Shown here: positions 23,611 to 34,721 of the stretch, piece by piece
Layout: each line of letters opens with the position of its first letter
Position numbering within the stretch: position 1 is the first letter of the stretch
Position numbers and translations under genes: made by a program
Source: Helicostylum pulchrum
Lineage: Eukaryota > Mucoromycota > Mucoromycetes > Mucorales > Mucoraceae
Length of the DNA stretch: 64,000 bases
Assembly: GCA_025677825.1 (NCBI GenBank)
Contig: JAIXMO010000001.1
Coordinates: 1,101,175 to 1,165,174, forward strand
Reading direction: 5' to 3'
The notes under the pieces: generated by a model
What the model was told of the DNA's origin: nothing
The model's input: the letters and a program-made list of their open reading frames with translations, nothing else
Database searches by the model: none

Positions 23611-25437
23611 TTACATGAATCCACAAGAACACAGTCGTCAAGTTAAGATTTATACGGGTATGTGGCAATATGAGTGGATTATTATATGACTTATATTTTG
23701 CACGGACTAGATTACTCCAAGATCAAAAGAGCATATAGTTTAGCGGATTTGACAGAATCTGTTACCATATTCACTCTTTTCGGAAACAATTTAAATGAAA
23801 CAACATAATTATCAGTCTAACTTGTTTTATATTCGTGAAATATAGAATATGCTAACTATTACGAGAGTGACATTTATTTCAATCCATCCACTATTATTAT
23901 AAAAGGAAAAAAAAAGTGAGTCTATAAGGAAAATTAGTAGTTATCACATTAAAAAAAAAGTGGAAAATTCAAGCCTATCTCGCTTCAAAAAAGTAAAGAA
24001 TCAAACATCTCTTATTCAGCATATTTACATACTATAAAATTATTTTAGAAACTTACCTCAATATCTTATCAATCAATTGAGTGTGTACGACGCGAATATA
24101 ATAGATCAATTAACAACTATTTTCCTGTAATTATAGTAAAGAGAAATCTAGCCCAGAAAGTAACAACGCAACAGACTCAAAGGGAAAGTTATCATTGATA
24201 GAAGAAATTACAGGTATATCTTGGTGCATAATTAGAATCAAGTGCTTCAGAGATTTCTAAAGATCTCCCAGATGGATATTATAAACTGCTTATTGTTATG
24301 AAGGATGAGGTTATCGTTGATAAGTACGCTAACTTAAGAAACGATGTCAGTATCATTGGCTACAACGTTCAAGGTGAATATAAATAATCCAAAAAGTCGA
24401 TATTCATTTTATGCGAAGGCTAGATAACAAAAGTTTTTTTTTCACAGGCACAGAATCCTCAAATTGGCAGTATATCTGTATCAACATGTCAGGTGATTAT
24501 GCTTACTCGAGAAATATGCAGCGAATCGATACTTTAGAGAGACCTAGAATATTTTTTAAAAGAAATGAGTTCCCACTAGATTCACCTGACTATACTATTG
24601 TGAGAAGGCATAAAATCATGGTATATAAATATTTACTAATAAGGAACATTTAATTACTTTTGGCAATAAATATCCAGTTGACTAAAGCTGGCTTAAATAG
24701 TAAAGAATATACAGGTGATTAAAAAAAAATAATGGTATATAACTACTTTAGTGTTTCAAACGTAAGAGTTAGTATTACAACTTACAAGGTCAAAAGGTTG
24801 TTTTTTTTTAAATATAGAACAACATACGATTGCTTAACCAATTTTAGCCTTCGTCCTTCCGAAGAATTGTGGTATCCAATAGTTTTGTTTAGATTATCCT
24901 GTTTAAAGCTTGGATGTAACTGTAACATACATATATGCTCTTTTCTGTTATACATATATATTTTTCAATAAGGACATGTTCCAGAAACAAAATGTCAATT
25001 ATAGAAGCAGGTGCAGCTACTACTATTGTTACACGTCTAGACAAAGTTTTTTTTTGGGGTGAGGGGAAATCACAAGTAAAGAATCTATAATTAACCTTTC
25101 GGTAACACCATTTAATACTGCAAATTCCAAGATATCAGGAAGAATACAACGTGGCCAACTCCGCTTACAGATGTGTCAAAAACGTATTTGTCCTTTTTCT
25201 GTAAGATATAATCAGGTGATAGGAAGTATTATATCGTATTTATAAAAAACATGTGATGGTATTAATGGTTATACAGTTAAATAGCTCAAAAAACAGATAC
25301 ATGTTAGCGATGTCATTATTGCCGCAAGCAGTAGATGAAACATTACAAATATCGGAGATCATTATTGTGATCGGTGCATACAGAACCAGCAAGAACTTGT
25401 TAAAGGGATTCATATATAGAACTTCCCATTGGTGAAA
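23611..25437 (+). pseudogene. Decaying multi-exon gene, family not recognised
   Basis: A string of protein-like segments in one orientation with splice-like borders: MNPQEHSRQVKIYT joins cleanly to DYSKIKRAYSLADLTESVTI... (intron about 23656-23725). Next come EYANYYESDIYFNPSTIIIKG, NLPQYLINQLSVYDANIIDQL, KEKSSPESNNATDSKGKL, SEISKDLPDGYYKLLIVMKD... to IIGYNVQ, and TESSNWQYICINMSG... to YTIVRRHKI. Further on are AGAATTIVTRLDK and INLSVTPFNTANSKISGRIQ. Several joins fail. The donor after the second segment is missing, and the gaps before KEKSS and before SASEIS have shrunk to about 10-25 nt, too short for introns. I infer a gene that lost function recently. Confidence 0.4.
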
Positions 25438-25630
25438 AAAGAAGGTTCTAATGACGAAAAAAATGTGGGAAAATAATCACAATTGACAAAAAAAAAAAAG
25501 TTGACTGTCATAAATAATAAGAACAATAAATTGCCTAGACTCTGTCTGTGCGAGAGTATAAAATGTTGGCGATTATTTTAATTTTTACTTCTTCTTCTTC
25601 ATTATTATCACTATTTTAAAAAAAAATACT

Positions 25631-26580
25631 ATGTCTGCAAAATTAAATTGCTCTATTTTACCTTCTTCCATATTAACACCCAGCACAATTCAATGCACTA
25701 GATTCTATAGTGATGTGCCAAAAAGAACATCATTCTATCGTAAACAAGATCCACACTGTGCCAGTACGGAAATGAAAAGATTTTTACCTAAAGATCATCG
25801 ACGAATTGTTAAAAGTGCCACAATGCCTTTAATAAAACCCAGATATTATAATGCCCCAAGGCTATTAAATCGATCTTCTCAAACATACGCTTGTCTTGGA
25901 AATAATTTAGCAGAAAACGTGCGAAACGAGTATTTATACAGTCTATAATAAATAATAAAAACTCATTATACTAACATGTAAATAATTAATTTAGCTTCAA
26001 CCTTGGTTACCTTCTAGAATATCAATTTCATCGAAATGGTCACTTGTTTATAGCTTAGATCAACACGGTGCCAGTTTAAGAACACTGTACAATCGTACAT
26101 CTCAAAATAGAGGCCCTTGTTTGTTGGTAATACAAGATAGCAACGATGAGGTAAAAAGCCCATATTTTTTTTTTTTTCCATTTAACGATAAACTAACTGT
26201 AAATAGATATTCGGCGCTTATTTATCAGAAGGAGTACATATGGATACAAGTTGTTATGGTACAGGCGAATGGTAAGACAAATAAATAAACAATAAACTTC
26301 TTATTATTGTTGTTAACGATAAATTAGCTTTCTTTGGAAACAGAATAAAAAGACTAAAATGGTGATTGTTTACCCATGGACGATGGTCAATGATTACTTG
26401 GTCTATTCTAACGGTGAATTCTTTGCTGTAGGTGGTGGTCAAGGCAAATTTGGACTTTGGTTACACGCTGATTTAACACATGGCTATACAGAATCCTGTA
26501 GAACATTTAATAACCCAAGCTTAACAATAGACTCTTCTTTCGAATGTGTAGCATTAGAGATCTGGGACTTTCAGTATTAG
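25631..26580 (+). CDS. TLDc-domain protein (Oxr1-like)
   Basis: The model join(25631..25918, 25995..26150, 26207..26271, 26328..26580) encodes 253 residues. The basic, Ser-rich N-terminus (about 95 residues) resembles a transit-type leader in composition. The TLDc domain fills the rest: LQPWLPSRIS, KWSLVYSLDQHGASLRTLYN, LLVIQDSNDEIFGAYLSEG, YGTGECFLW, VNDYLVYSNGEFFAVGGGQGKFGLWL and the closing CVALEIWDFQY. In eukaryotes TLDc proteins protect against oxidative stress and interact with the V-ATPase. The first intron has a GTGCGA donor and a perfect TACTAAC branch point (around 25970). Confidence 0.88.
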
Positions 26581-26686
26581 AAATAAAAATCGCTCAAAAT
26601 TTGCGTTATTTTACTCTTTATTTATTTGTTTGTTTGTTTAAGAAAAAAAATATATGTTTACATAGATAGAGAAAGAGGGGTATTAT

Positions 26687-27175
26687 TTAGTGTAGAAACT
26701 CTTGAGTCATATTTGATATAAACATGTTTGACTGTTGATGGTTCATTTTATACCTCACATTCGTATTATTATTGTTATGAATTTGATGAATGTTGAGATA
26801 GCGTATAGCGTAGCTTAAATCTTGTTCAAACGTTTTTTGTCTTTTGATGTAATCATTCCCGTCTCTACTAATTCTCCTACGCTTAGTGCTAAACGTCTCT
26901 TTGAATTCATCAATTATACTATCTTGTTCTACTTGATGCCAAATGTTAAATAAACATATTTTTTTACGAATAACAATAGGCACTTCTTTTTCTTCTTCTT
27001 CTACTTTTTTTTGTTTCTTTGGCTTAAAATAATTTTCAAGTGTTTTCTTTGTTTGAATAATGTCCGTAGGTTGAATGAATGCTGTTAATGGTTCTTTACC
27101 AATAACTTTAGAGGAGACAGCAAGTCTTCCTCCTTTACGTTTTGGGGTAAAACCAAAAGCACCAAGTGTTGTCAT
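26687..27175 (-). CDS. Small basic protein with a PIP-box-like motif
   Basis: Single exon, 162 residues. The N-terminus is basic (GAFGFTPKRKGGR). Residues about 43-56 read KKTLENYFKPKKQKK: the hydrophobic-x-x-aromatic-aromatic core of a PCNA-interacting (PIP) motif followed by basic residues, but with Lys where canonical PIP boxes have Gln. A helical segment follows (FNIWHQVEQDSIIDEFKETF), then KRRR and an Asn tract. There is no enzyme domain. It may be a nuclear adaptor. Function is inferred from the motif only. Confidence 0.5.
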   Translation of the reverse strand: MTTLGAFGFTPKRKGGRLAVSSKVIGKEPLTAFIQPTDIIQTKKTLENYFKPKKQKKVEEEEKEVPIVIRKKICLFNIWHQVEQDSIIDEFKETFSTKRRRISRDGNDYIKRQKTFEQDLSYAIRYLNIHQIHNNNNTNVRYKMNHQQSNMFISNMTQEFLH

Positions 27176-28407
27176 TTAGGAATAATAAAATGTGTTGAAA
27201 AAAAAAACCAAAAAAATACGTATATTTACGAAAGGACTATTTTTCATTTTAAATTTTTTTTTCGTTTTTTTAAAAAGAAGCGTCGGACTACATTCGTTAG
27301 ACCGTTTTCCATCAAAGCCTCAGATTCATATTAGCATTGCTTAAGCATTGCCTCATACATACCAGTGAAATGCTTTAAGAAGTTTCATTGATGATTCCTC
27401 AGTGAATAACCTCTGAAACTACAGTAAAAGCGAGTTATTTCGTAGTCGTTGACAGCGAAAATATGTCTGCAAGTTCTTCAGGTTTATTCGTAAAGCTGCT
27501 GATGACTTAAAATGTCATATTTATCATTAACGCTTGATGAAAAATGTAAAGAACTTGAAGCATGCTTATGTTTACAGCTTCTTGAATTTTATTTACTACT
27601 ACTACTCTATGTGAATCTAGAAAATTGATTCCGCTATAGACTTCTTTGAAAAATAAAAGATATCTCAGACAATGATTTTTAACCCGTTGTGAAAGCTAGA
27701 AAAAGGAAAGGTATGTTGCATTGAAAAATACCTAATCTAACCTATATACTATAAGTTGGGAGAAAGAGTACTGAAGGTAAAGGCGCGCTAGTAAACCCCG
27801 GAAGACGAGATGTCATGTACTGTTTGAAAGAAACTAATGCTATTGAAAACAAACAGAGGCTTATATTCACCGTTCTAAACGTTCCAGACACTTCCGATCG
27901 TTAAAGAGGCCGAAGCTGCTTTTTCCCAAACCAAATCAAAGTCCTTAAACTCTGATTTGTTTACTCGGTACATTACAACAAGAGCATCCGCAAGTAAAAT
28001 TCCGTACGGAAACGGATAGCGTCTTTTCAATTAAATGATGCAATCTTGATGACCATGGTCTGAGGATAGAAAATTATGATAAATAACTAGAAAGTTTTTT
28101 TGTTGTACACTATTTTCAGATATTATTTGCGCACTTGTAGAAATAAATTTTGCATACAAAAACTATTTAGCGATTTTTTTTACTTGCTTTTTACATGTAC
28201 AGCTTCTTTTTTTTTTCTGTGTATAAACCTATTGTTTATAAATCCTAGTTTCTATTGGCTTGAACCATTTGCTATGATTCATTTGGAATCATAAGAAAAA
28301 GGTGACTGTGTAAAGTTTTGACAGAATTGGGGGTGTTTTATATGTGTATTTTTTTTTTACATCTGGGGAATCTACTCCTTTTTTATTTTCTTATTTAAAA
28401 AAAAAAA
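27176..28407. other. Intergenic with a weak coding remnant
   Basis: Upstream of HIS4. A plus-strand stretch around 27760-27900 reads KGALVNPGRRDVMYCLKETNAIENKQRLIFTVLNVPDTSDR before a stop. It looks like a fragment of a formerly coding repeat. The rest is AT-rich with nothing recognised. No classical TGACTCA Gcn4 site was seen before HIS4. Confidence 0.35.
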
Positions 28408-30981
28408 ATGTTTATACCTTCACTTGACTTGGCTGACACTAACCAAGCGTCACTTTATTCTTCTTTATCCTTCTTTGGTTCTGTTATCCTTAAAAACGGT
28501 AATGTTGCTCAGATCAAGTCCTTGATCAACCAAACTGGATCTACCCTTTACTGGACCTATGCTAGCTCTATTGAAGAAGCTATTCAATTATGGGATATTG
28601 GTGTTTTAAAGGTTATTTTTACTTTGGACACTTACCGTTCTATTCAATCTGAACTTGCCGACATTGGCCAAGATCGTATTGCTGTTATTGCACCTTCTGT
28701 TGCTAATCTCGAGTCTATTGATGTTTCTACCTATATCATTCAAGACGCTTCAGATTTAGCTGCTATTAGTGCCTTTGCCAAAAAGACAAAGTCTTGTTTG
28801 TTGGGCCACGGTGGTGAAAAATCCACTGTCGTTCAATTGGAGAATGTCACTGTCGAATCTATTGCTGAATACCAATCCCACCAATTAGATGTCATTGTAC
28901 CTGCTTCTCGTTTATCTGTCAACGTAGATGACAAATCCGGAAAATTAAATATCGCTGAAGCCTTTTTAGCTACCGCAAAGACTGATCGTCCTGATGGTCT
29001 TTACACTACTATGGTTGTTGATGAATTCAACAAGGCCCTCGGTTTAGTTTATTCTTCCAAGGAAAGTGTTGCTGAATCCATTCGTCTTGGTCAAGGTGTC
29101 TATCAATCTCGTAATAGAGGTCTTTGGCATAAAGGGTTAACTTCTGGTGCTACTCAAACCTTAAAGCACATTGATTATGATTGTGATGGTGATGCTTTAC
29201 GTTTTGTTGTTGAGCAACACGGTGCTGGTAAGTTTTTTTTTTTTATGTATTGATTTATATAAATTTTAACATGCTTGTAAATTTTAGGTTTCTGTCACTT
29301 GAATACTCGTACTTGTTTCGGTCACGATTCTGGTATCACTGCCTTAGAAAAGACTTTGAAGGAGAGAAAGAGCAATGCACCTGCTGGATCTTACACTGCA
29401 CGTTTATTCAACGATCCCAAGTTATTACGTGCCAAGATCTTGGAAGAAGCTGAAGAACTTTGTGACGCTACAGATAAAGAGGAAATTGCATGGGAGGCAG
29501 CTGATTTGATTTACTTTGCTCTTGCCAAATGTGTCAGTGCTGGTGTCTCTTTAGCTGATATCGAAAAGAACTTGAACAAGAAGGCTAGAAAGGTCACTCG
29601 CCGTCCTGGTAACGCTAAGCCTAAATATCAAGAACCTGTTGTTGAACAAGAAAATAATACTGGTCGTATTGAGATGGTAAAGTATGACTTGAACAACATC
29701 TCTACTCAACAACGTAGTCGTCTTTTATTGCGTCCCATTATTGATTCTACTGAAATCATCAGCCGTGTCACTCCTATTATGCAAAAAGTAAGACAAGGTG
29801 GTGATAAAGCTATTTTGGAATTTACACGTCAATTTGATCGTGTTGAACTTGAATCTCATACTATCAAGGCTCCTTTCGATCCTGCCATGATGGAATTAGA
29901 CCCTGCTACAAAGAAGGCTATTGATCAAGCTTATAATAATATTTACAAATTCCACGATGCTCAATTGGATAAAGACACTCTTGTAGTTGAAACCATGCCT
30001 GGTGTCACTTGTTCTAGATTCACTCGTCCTATTGAACGTGTTGGTCTTTACGTACCCGGTGGAACTGCTGTCTTACCTTCTACTGCTCTTATGTTGGGTA
30101 TCCCCGCTAAGGTTGCTGGCTGCCGTGAAATCGTAATGGCTACTCCTCCTCGTCCTGATGGTTCTATTGTACCTGAAGTATTATATGTCGCTCATAAGGT
30201 TGGTGCCTCTCACGTCGTCAAGGCTGGTGGTGCACAGGCTGTTGCTGCCATGGCTTATGGTACTGAAACTATTCCCAAGGTAGACAAGATCTTTGGTCCC
30301 GGTAACCAATACGTTACTGCTGCCAAGATGGTAGCTCAAAACGATACAGCCAGTCTTGTTGCTATTGATATGCCTGCTGGTCCTTCCGAAGTACTTGTAA
30401 TTGCAGATATGTCTAGTAACCCTGTTTATGTTGCCGCTGATTTATTATCTCAAGCTGAACATGGTGCAGATTCACAAGTTGTTCTTTTGGCCGTTGACTT
30501 GACTCCAGAACACTTGAAGGCTATTGAAGAACAAGTTCACGAACAAGCTATTGCTTTACCTCGTTGTGATATCATTCGTAAGAGTATCCCTCACTCTTTC
30601 ACTGTATCCATGAAGACTTTAGAAGAAGCCATGAAGTTCTCCAACGATTATGCTCCTGAACATTTAATCTTGCACATCGAAGATGCTGCTCATGTCTTGC
30701 CTCAAGTTGATAACGCTGGTAGTGTGTTTGTAGGTCCTTACTCACCTGAAAGTTTCGGTGATTATGCCTCTGGTACCAACCACACTTTACCCACTTACGG
30801 TTATTCTCGTATGTATTCTGGTGTCAACACCAACGGCTTTGTCAAGCACATTACTTCTCAAGAATGTACTGCTCAAGGTATGGATTTACTTGGTGATACC
30901 GTTATGCGTCTTGCTGAAATCGAAGGTCTCGGTGCTCATCGTAATGCTGTCGCTGTGCGTCTTGCTGACTTGAGAAAGTAA
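28408..30981 (+). CDS. HIS4: Trifunctional histidine biosynthesis protein (HisI-HisE-HisD)
   Basis: The model join(28408..29227, 29288..30981) encodes 837 residues, close to yeast His4. It catalyses steps 2, 3 and 10 of histidine synthesis. The N-terminal region carries the phosphoribosyl-AMP cyclohydrolase module (SRNRGLWHKG, DCDGDALRFVVEQHGAG spliced to FCHLNTRTCFG). The phosphoribosyl-ATP pyrophosphohydrolase follows (SYTARLFNDPKLLRAKILEEAEEL, EEIAWEAADLIYFAL). Residues about 395-837 are histidinol dehydrogenase (ERVGLYVPGGTAVLPSTALM, KIFGPGNQYVTAAK, DMPAGPSEVLVIAD, QAEHGADSQVVL, FVGPYSPESFGDYASGTNHTLPT). The Zn and active-site Gln/His of the QAEHG motif are present. Codon use is strongly biased towards C/T-ending codons, as in a highly expressed gene. 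Confidence 0.97.
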
Positions 30982-31339
30982 AAAAAAAGGATATATTTCT
31001 TGCTTTTTTTTTTAAAAAAAGTGAAAGGCCAACATGGTGAACAATTCATAGTGTTTTTAATCTTTCTTCTTTTTTTGTAATAAATTATACATGTTTTTCA
31101 TATATTCGCTTTCTTTAGATTTTTTTTTTTTTCATGTAAAAGAATGTTTTTTTATTATAAAATGAAATAAACCATACACCAGAAGCAAACGTGTCAGAAC
31201 CAAGTACAAATGAATTAAAGTCTCCTAAACCCTTTTTACGCCTCATTGTAGTATCGGATCAAAAAGATCATTTATTTAGTAAAAAAAAGGAAGGAAGGTG
31301 TTAAATATATACACTAATAAAAGAAATAAAAAGAGAGAT
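30982..31339. other. Convergent 3' spacer between HIS4 and the MBF gene
   Basis: T-rich untranslated sequence with AATAAA-like motifs for both flanking genes; no ORF. Confidence 0.6.
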
Positions 31340-34009
31340 CTAGGCTGGACTCATTGGAGTGTCATGATCTGGCGATGCTTCTTCTATCTTAACTGATGTT
31401 GGTGCATCATCGGGTGTATGTGAGGGACTACCAATATCCACATCGGTAGTTTTTACAGGTGATACAGTACTGTTAGAAGGTTCACTAGGTTCAGTGATTA
31501 TGACAGGTACAAGAGGAGGTGAATCAGCTCTCATTGGAGATAAAGCATCTTCCTCGGGAGTTTCAGCCATAATAGGGTCTATCTCCATATGAGGTGCCAT
31601 AGGGGTAGTAGGTGTATCAGGCATAGCTGAAACGGGAATAGGAGGAGGGGGAGCATTACTTGTGCTAGGTTCGGCAAAAGCACCTTGTCTTCTAATTTTA
31701 TCCATAAATCCAATAACACGGGCAAGATCAAGATCTGGTGGATCACTTTCGATAGCCAAAGTAAGAGGTTCGACCAATTCATCAATTTTGTCAATAGGAA
31801 GATTACAACAAGCAGCAATCAAACGTTTGCATTGCATTTCCTTTTCATAAAACTGGTCTTCCATTTTCTTGATTTCGTCTTGAAGTTCTTGGTCATTCGC
31901 TGTGTAAGCTTTAACTTTTGCTTGAACGTTTTTGATATAATCATCCAGTTTCTTTTTCTTTTGTTCTTCTGTTGCATCTTGTGGTATAACCAACTCGGGT
32001 ACATTAAATAACGCATCGATATCCTCATCTTCATCAATATTATCCGTGTCGTTTAAACTAGGCATCGGTTTACCAGCCTTATTCATGACTTCTTCAAGAC
32101 GTTGCCAACCCGTCTGAAGTGCATTTTCAATATTTCGCGTCTTTTGTTGAGCTTCTGATAGTTTTTGTGATTGAGCTTGGCGTTCTTCAAGTCCTCTTCT
32201 TGTAGACTCCAACTCTTCCGTAACAGCATTTAATTCTTCTTGGACGTTGTGGAGTTCTTGTTCTTTGGTTGCTAATTGGCCTCCATATTCATCGTCTAAA
32301 GCATCAACAATTTTTTGCACAGCTAAAAATTATTAATCGGTTAAATACGTTATGCCTTTTTTTTTCTTTGCACGAACGATTTTTAACTTACTAGCAACAA
32401 TCTCTTTTCCTCTTTGACTGGAAGGAAACGGTTTTTTACCGTATAAAGAAGAACTGTTGAATTCGCGTGGAATTCGAGAAGCCTCTTCCATATAAGTGTC
32501 CTAAAGAAAAAAAAAAGATAAGTGACATGTACCACCAAAACACTATATTTACAAAATTATTTTACCGTATCGTTATAATCTCTCATTTGTAAGCCATTGT
32601 TATTTTCAGCAGATTGCGTGGCACCAGCTTCAACCAAAATATCCACCAGAGCTTGACAATCCAACCTAGCAGCAATATTAAGAGCAGTATCGCCAAGAGA
32701 ATCCTGAGCATTAATGATTGATTTTATATCGTCAGTTCCATTCGAGATAGTGTTGACTAAAATTCTCATGTAATACACAGCAGCATTAGTACGACCTTGA
32801 ATACCAGCAGTCAAAGCGGCATGATGCAACGCAGTTCTTTTTTTATTATCGCTCATTGCAATGGAATCTTTCAATAACTCAAACGTCTTTTCAAAGCTAT
32901 TATTGTCGTAGCTATTGGTCACCATTACACCACGCATTAACGGAGTCTCTCCTGTATAACTGGTACATGCAATATTGGCTCCTTTGGAAACCAATAATTC
33001 AATTGTCTTTTCTCTCGCTAATGCAGTAGCCCAATGAAGAGCTGTATGTCCTTGTTCATCAATTACCATATCTACATTAAAAGTGCTTTTTCCTTGTGTG
33101 TTTTTTAGAAGGTCTGGTATTTGTTCGGGTTTATCAGATAAAAAGATTGACATTAGGATACTTCGGTCTCGTTCATTAGCTGCTGCTTGTTCTCCAGTTT
33201 CTTCGACTGATATCTTGGGTTTTTTACGTGGTTTTAAAGTATCTTCAGCAGCATTAATAGGTAAAAGCTGTCGTTGCTGCTGCTGCTGTTGTTGCTGTTC
33301 TTCTTGTTGTTGTTGTTGTTGCAGTTGCAGTTGCTGCTGTTGTTTTTGTTGGTTCAACAGTTTTTGATGAAGTTGCTGCTGTTGTTGTTGCTGCTGTCTC
33401 TGTTGTTGTTGCAACTGGTGCTGCTGTTGGTGTTGTTGTCTTTGTTGTTGTTCTTGTCGCTGCTGTTGCTGCTGTTGCTGTTGCTGTAACTGCTTTGCCG
33501 TTTGTTGTTGTGGGGCTGTTTGTTGTTGCTGTTTAGAGGTTTCAGTATTTAGTTTTTTTCTAGCAGCAATAGCTTGCTCTTTTGTAAGCAAAGATTCTTC
33601 GCCGTCTTTAGTGCCCAAGTTACTTAATTCAAAGTTAAACAAAGGACCCAACTCATCAAGAACACCGTATTTTTCCGCTAATTCTCTACTTTTATCGAAA
33701 GGAATCCTACATATATATTAAAGCATTAGAAAAAAGAAGAAAACAAAGGGTAACAAAAAGGTAAAAGTTTTACCAAGTTCCTTGATATTTTCCGTATCCA
33801 CCTTGTACTTTTTCGTGTTCGCCGATCAAAACTTCTTTCTCAAGGATTTTTGTACGTCTCCCTTTATCAATATTAGCGACCTTTAAGATTTGGGTGGCAT
33901 TCATGTAGGAGTCAGTTCTTCTTCGCATAGCAGCTACACCATTAGCAACCATTTCGAATACTGGTACACCAGAGTATACTGCAGAATAAATCTTGCTTAA
34001 ATCAGACAT
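31340..34009 (-). CDS. MBF-type cell-cycle transcription factor (APSES + ankyrin)
   Basis: Four exons, about 820 residues. The N-terminal APSES/KilA-N DNA-binding domain ([43 protein letters not shown], then [10 protein letters not shown] spliced to [15 protein letters not shown]) is the Mbp1/Swi4/Res1 type that binds ACGCGT boxes. A long Gln tract (33258-33505) follows. Ankyrin repeats cover about residues 270-460 ([70 protein letters not shown]). A coiled coil ([14 protein letters not shown] ... EVMNKAG) and a Pro/Ser/Thr-rich tail with several SP/TP sites end the protein. The expected role is G1/S gene expression as an MBF/SBF subunit. A perfect MCB palindrome lies 51 bp before its own ATG. 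Confidence 0.92.
33258..33505 (-). repeat. Interrupted CAG/CAA repeat (polyglutamine)
   Basis: Mixed CTG/TTG triplets on the plus strand encode about 80 mostly Gln residues with Leu, Arg and His interruptions inside the MBF gene. CAG and CAA are mixed, which should limit slippage. Confidence 0.9.
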
Positions 34010-34721
34010 TTTCTTTTTCGTTTTGGTATTGATAAAACAAACAATTTTTTATGATTTGAGAACGCGTTCGTTTTAGTACCGCTTTTTTTTTTGTTTTTCC
34101 TTTTTTTTCACAAGCATGCATGTGTATTGTGGCATTACTAAATTAAGGATGTGACTGAGTGGAAACAATAGCAAGTCTAGTAGCAGCGAGAGAAAAAGTT
34201 TTTTATTTTGTATACATTATTTCATATAGTTTGTTATCCTATGTATCCTGCAAGTTGTATCCGAACCCAATTGAAGGAAATAAGCCGTAACACGAGTAAC
34301 TATAAAGAGTTGCTGTATCCTGTGATGGGATCAGACGCAAAAACTATTCCTCGTGCTATAAATGACCTATTCATAGTTTACTGGTACACATTCAATGATT
34401 ACGTAGAAATATCAAACGTCTTTTTTTTACTCGACTAGCTATTGGTATAAACCGATAAGAAGATTTCTTATGGTAAAAACAGAAATAAATTTGTAGTCTT
34501 TGTTGGGTGGTGTATATTCAACAAATTTAAACTATGGGTTTTTTATTTATCAGGTAAGATATATGTACAGTATAGAAGATTTAATCACTACAATTTTTAG
34601 ATTTCCGCACCTTTTTCGGGCGTAAATCTGAGTCATTGGGACTGTTGGATTGTTTGCATCTATTCGTGGTTTGTTCATTTGTTGCTGCTCTTGTTCTTCT
34701 TTATCAGTAATAGAAAAAAAT
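34010..34721. promoter_or_regulatory. Divergent promoter region, MBF gene and SPX-SerB gene
   Basis: This 712-bp spacer between two divergent starts contains the MCB palindrome at 34060-34069 and pyrimidine tracts. I saw no CACGTG/G Pho4-type site before the SPX gene. An open frame at 34208-34438 has no features supporting a gene. Confidence 0.5.
34060..34069. promoter_or_regulatory. MluI cell-cycle box (ACGCGT) in the MBF gene promoter
   Basis: GAACGCGTTC, a 10-bp perfect palindrome with the ACGCGT core, lies about 51 bp upstream of the MBF gene start codon at 34009. ACGCGT is the known target of Mbp1-class APSES factors, so the gene may regulate itself. Confidence 0.6.

Noticed and set aside
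33083..33489. Plus-strand Cys/Ser- and Leu-rich frames
   Set aside because: They are antisense to the MBF polyglutamine tract and have no independent start context or domain.
34650..34721. Alternative upstream start for the SPX protein adding a Cys-rich leader
   Set aside because: It needs a TTG start; SPX domains characteristically begin at MKFG, which matches the ATG at 34722.
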